A stretch of 5,861 nucleotides of DNA. Source: Flavobacteriaceae bacterium UBA3078 (GTDB taxonomy: Bacteria > Bacteroidota > Bacteroidia > Flavobacteriales > Flavobacteriaceae). Below are positions 5,509-5,861 of the stretch, piece after piece. A program made the position numbers and the translations under genes. Location: positions 1 to 5,861 of the forward strand of contig DFBO01000054.1 of assembly GCA_002366675.1 (NCBI GenBank), given 5' to 3'. The first letter of the stretch is position 1; every line of letters starts with the position of its first letter. Under the pieces are notes generated by a model, which was not told the DNA's origin, searched no databases, and saw only the letters and a program-made list of their open reading frames with translations.

Positions 5509-5861
5509 ATGATAGGTGGTTTACCGGGAGGTCAATACAAGCCTCTTTCACCAGAGGGAATCAAAGACATTCATAACACATCTCTTCGGCTTTTAGAAAA
5601 TGTAGGAATGGAAGTAAATTGTAAAGAAGCTTTAGATATATTTAAAGAAAAAGGAGCAGGGGTTGATTTTGACAAGCATATAGTGAGAATACCCCGTAAA
5701 ATGGTAGAAGATGCTATTGATACAGCTCCTTCTAAGGTGATTCTTTACGGTAGAGAAGATAAACATAATCTTGTTTTAGAAGGTTCAAATGTACATTTTG
5801 GGACTGGTGGTACTGTTCTAAACGTACTTGATTGGAAAACTAATAAAAAGAGACCTTCTAC
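5509..5861 (+). CDS. Trimethylamine methyltransferase (MttB) superfamily protein, 5' part
   Basis: Only the first 117 codons are present; the frame stays open to the window edge. The translation begins MIGGLPGGQYKPLS and shows the usual MttB-family N-terminus: a helical IKDIHNTSLRLLENVGMEV (19-35), a KGAGVDF segment, an IPRKMVEDAI-DTAP segment, GRED (81-84), and FGTGGT (97-102) leading into a VLDW segment. Family members move a methyl group from trimethylamine or from quaternary amines such as glycine betaine, proline betaine or carnitine to a corrinoid protein. The pyrrolysine (in-frame UAG) that marks true MttB lies far downstream in the protein, outside this window, so the pyrrolysine and non-pyrrolysine classes cannot be told apart. 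The start is set by the AGGAGGT site eight bases upstream. Phased repeats just before it suggest separate regulation. A corrinoid protein gene would be expected nearby. Confidence 0.9.
   Translation, partial: MIGGLPGGQYKPLSPEGIKDIHNTSLRLLENVGMEVNCKEALDIFKEKGAGVDFDKHIVRIPRKMVEDAIDTAPSKVILYGREDKHNLVLEGSNVHFGTGGTVLNVLDWKTNKKRPS

Overview
This is a strongly AT-rich bacterial window with dense, same-strand coding and several good AGGAGG-type ribosome binding sites. That fits a low-GC Bacillota-like anaerobe or a relative such as Halanaerobiales, Negativicutes or Atribacterota; the exact group cannot be fixed from sequence alone. The solute-binding protein has a plain Sec signal peptide and no lipobox cysteine, which hints at an organism with an outer membrane and periplasm.

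Layout, all genes on the + strand. Positions 1-456 are non-coding and very AT-rich, with two clear inverted repeats. A TRAP transporter of the TAXI type follows: a fused 4TM/12TM permease (457-2385), then its TAXI-family solute-binding protein (2422-3381). A perfect 38-bp palindrome (3391-3428) closes this unit as a terminator. Behind it lies a promoter-like sequence whose predicted start falls almost on the ATG of an MmgE/PrpD-family gene (3484-4827). A small DUF1850 protein (4896-5393) comes next. A 115-bp AT-rich spacer then carries three phased copies of a short motif, upstream of the 5' part of a trimethylamine methyltransferase (MttB) superfamily gene (5509 to the window end, cut off).

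The locus reads as an uptake-plus-catabolism cluster. A sodium- or proton-coupled TAXI TRAP system would import an unidentified, probably carboxylate-bearing solute. The MmgE/PrpD protein (a fold of dehydratases, epimerases and decarboxylases acting on small di- and tricarboxylates) and the MttB-like methyltransferase (a family that takes methyl groups from quaternary or tertiary amines to a corrinoid protein) would process it. DUF1850 proteins are typical partners of TAXI TRAP permeases, but here the gene is separated from the transporter by a terminator and an enzyme gene. The substrate and any joint pathway are inference. The families are well known; the points most worth following are the combination, the active-site substitution in the MmgE/PrpD protein, and the regulatory DNA around 3448-3484 and 5410-5471.
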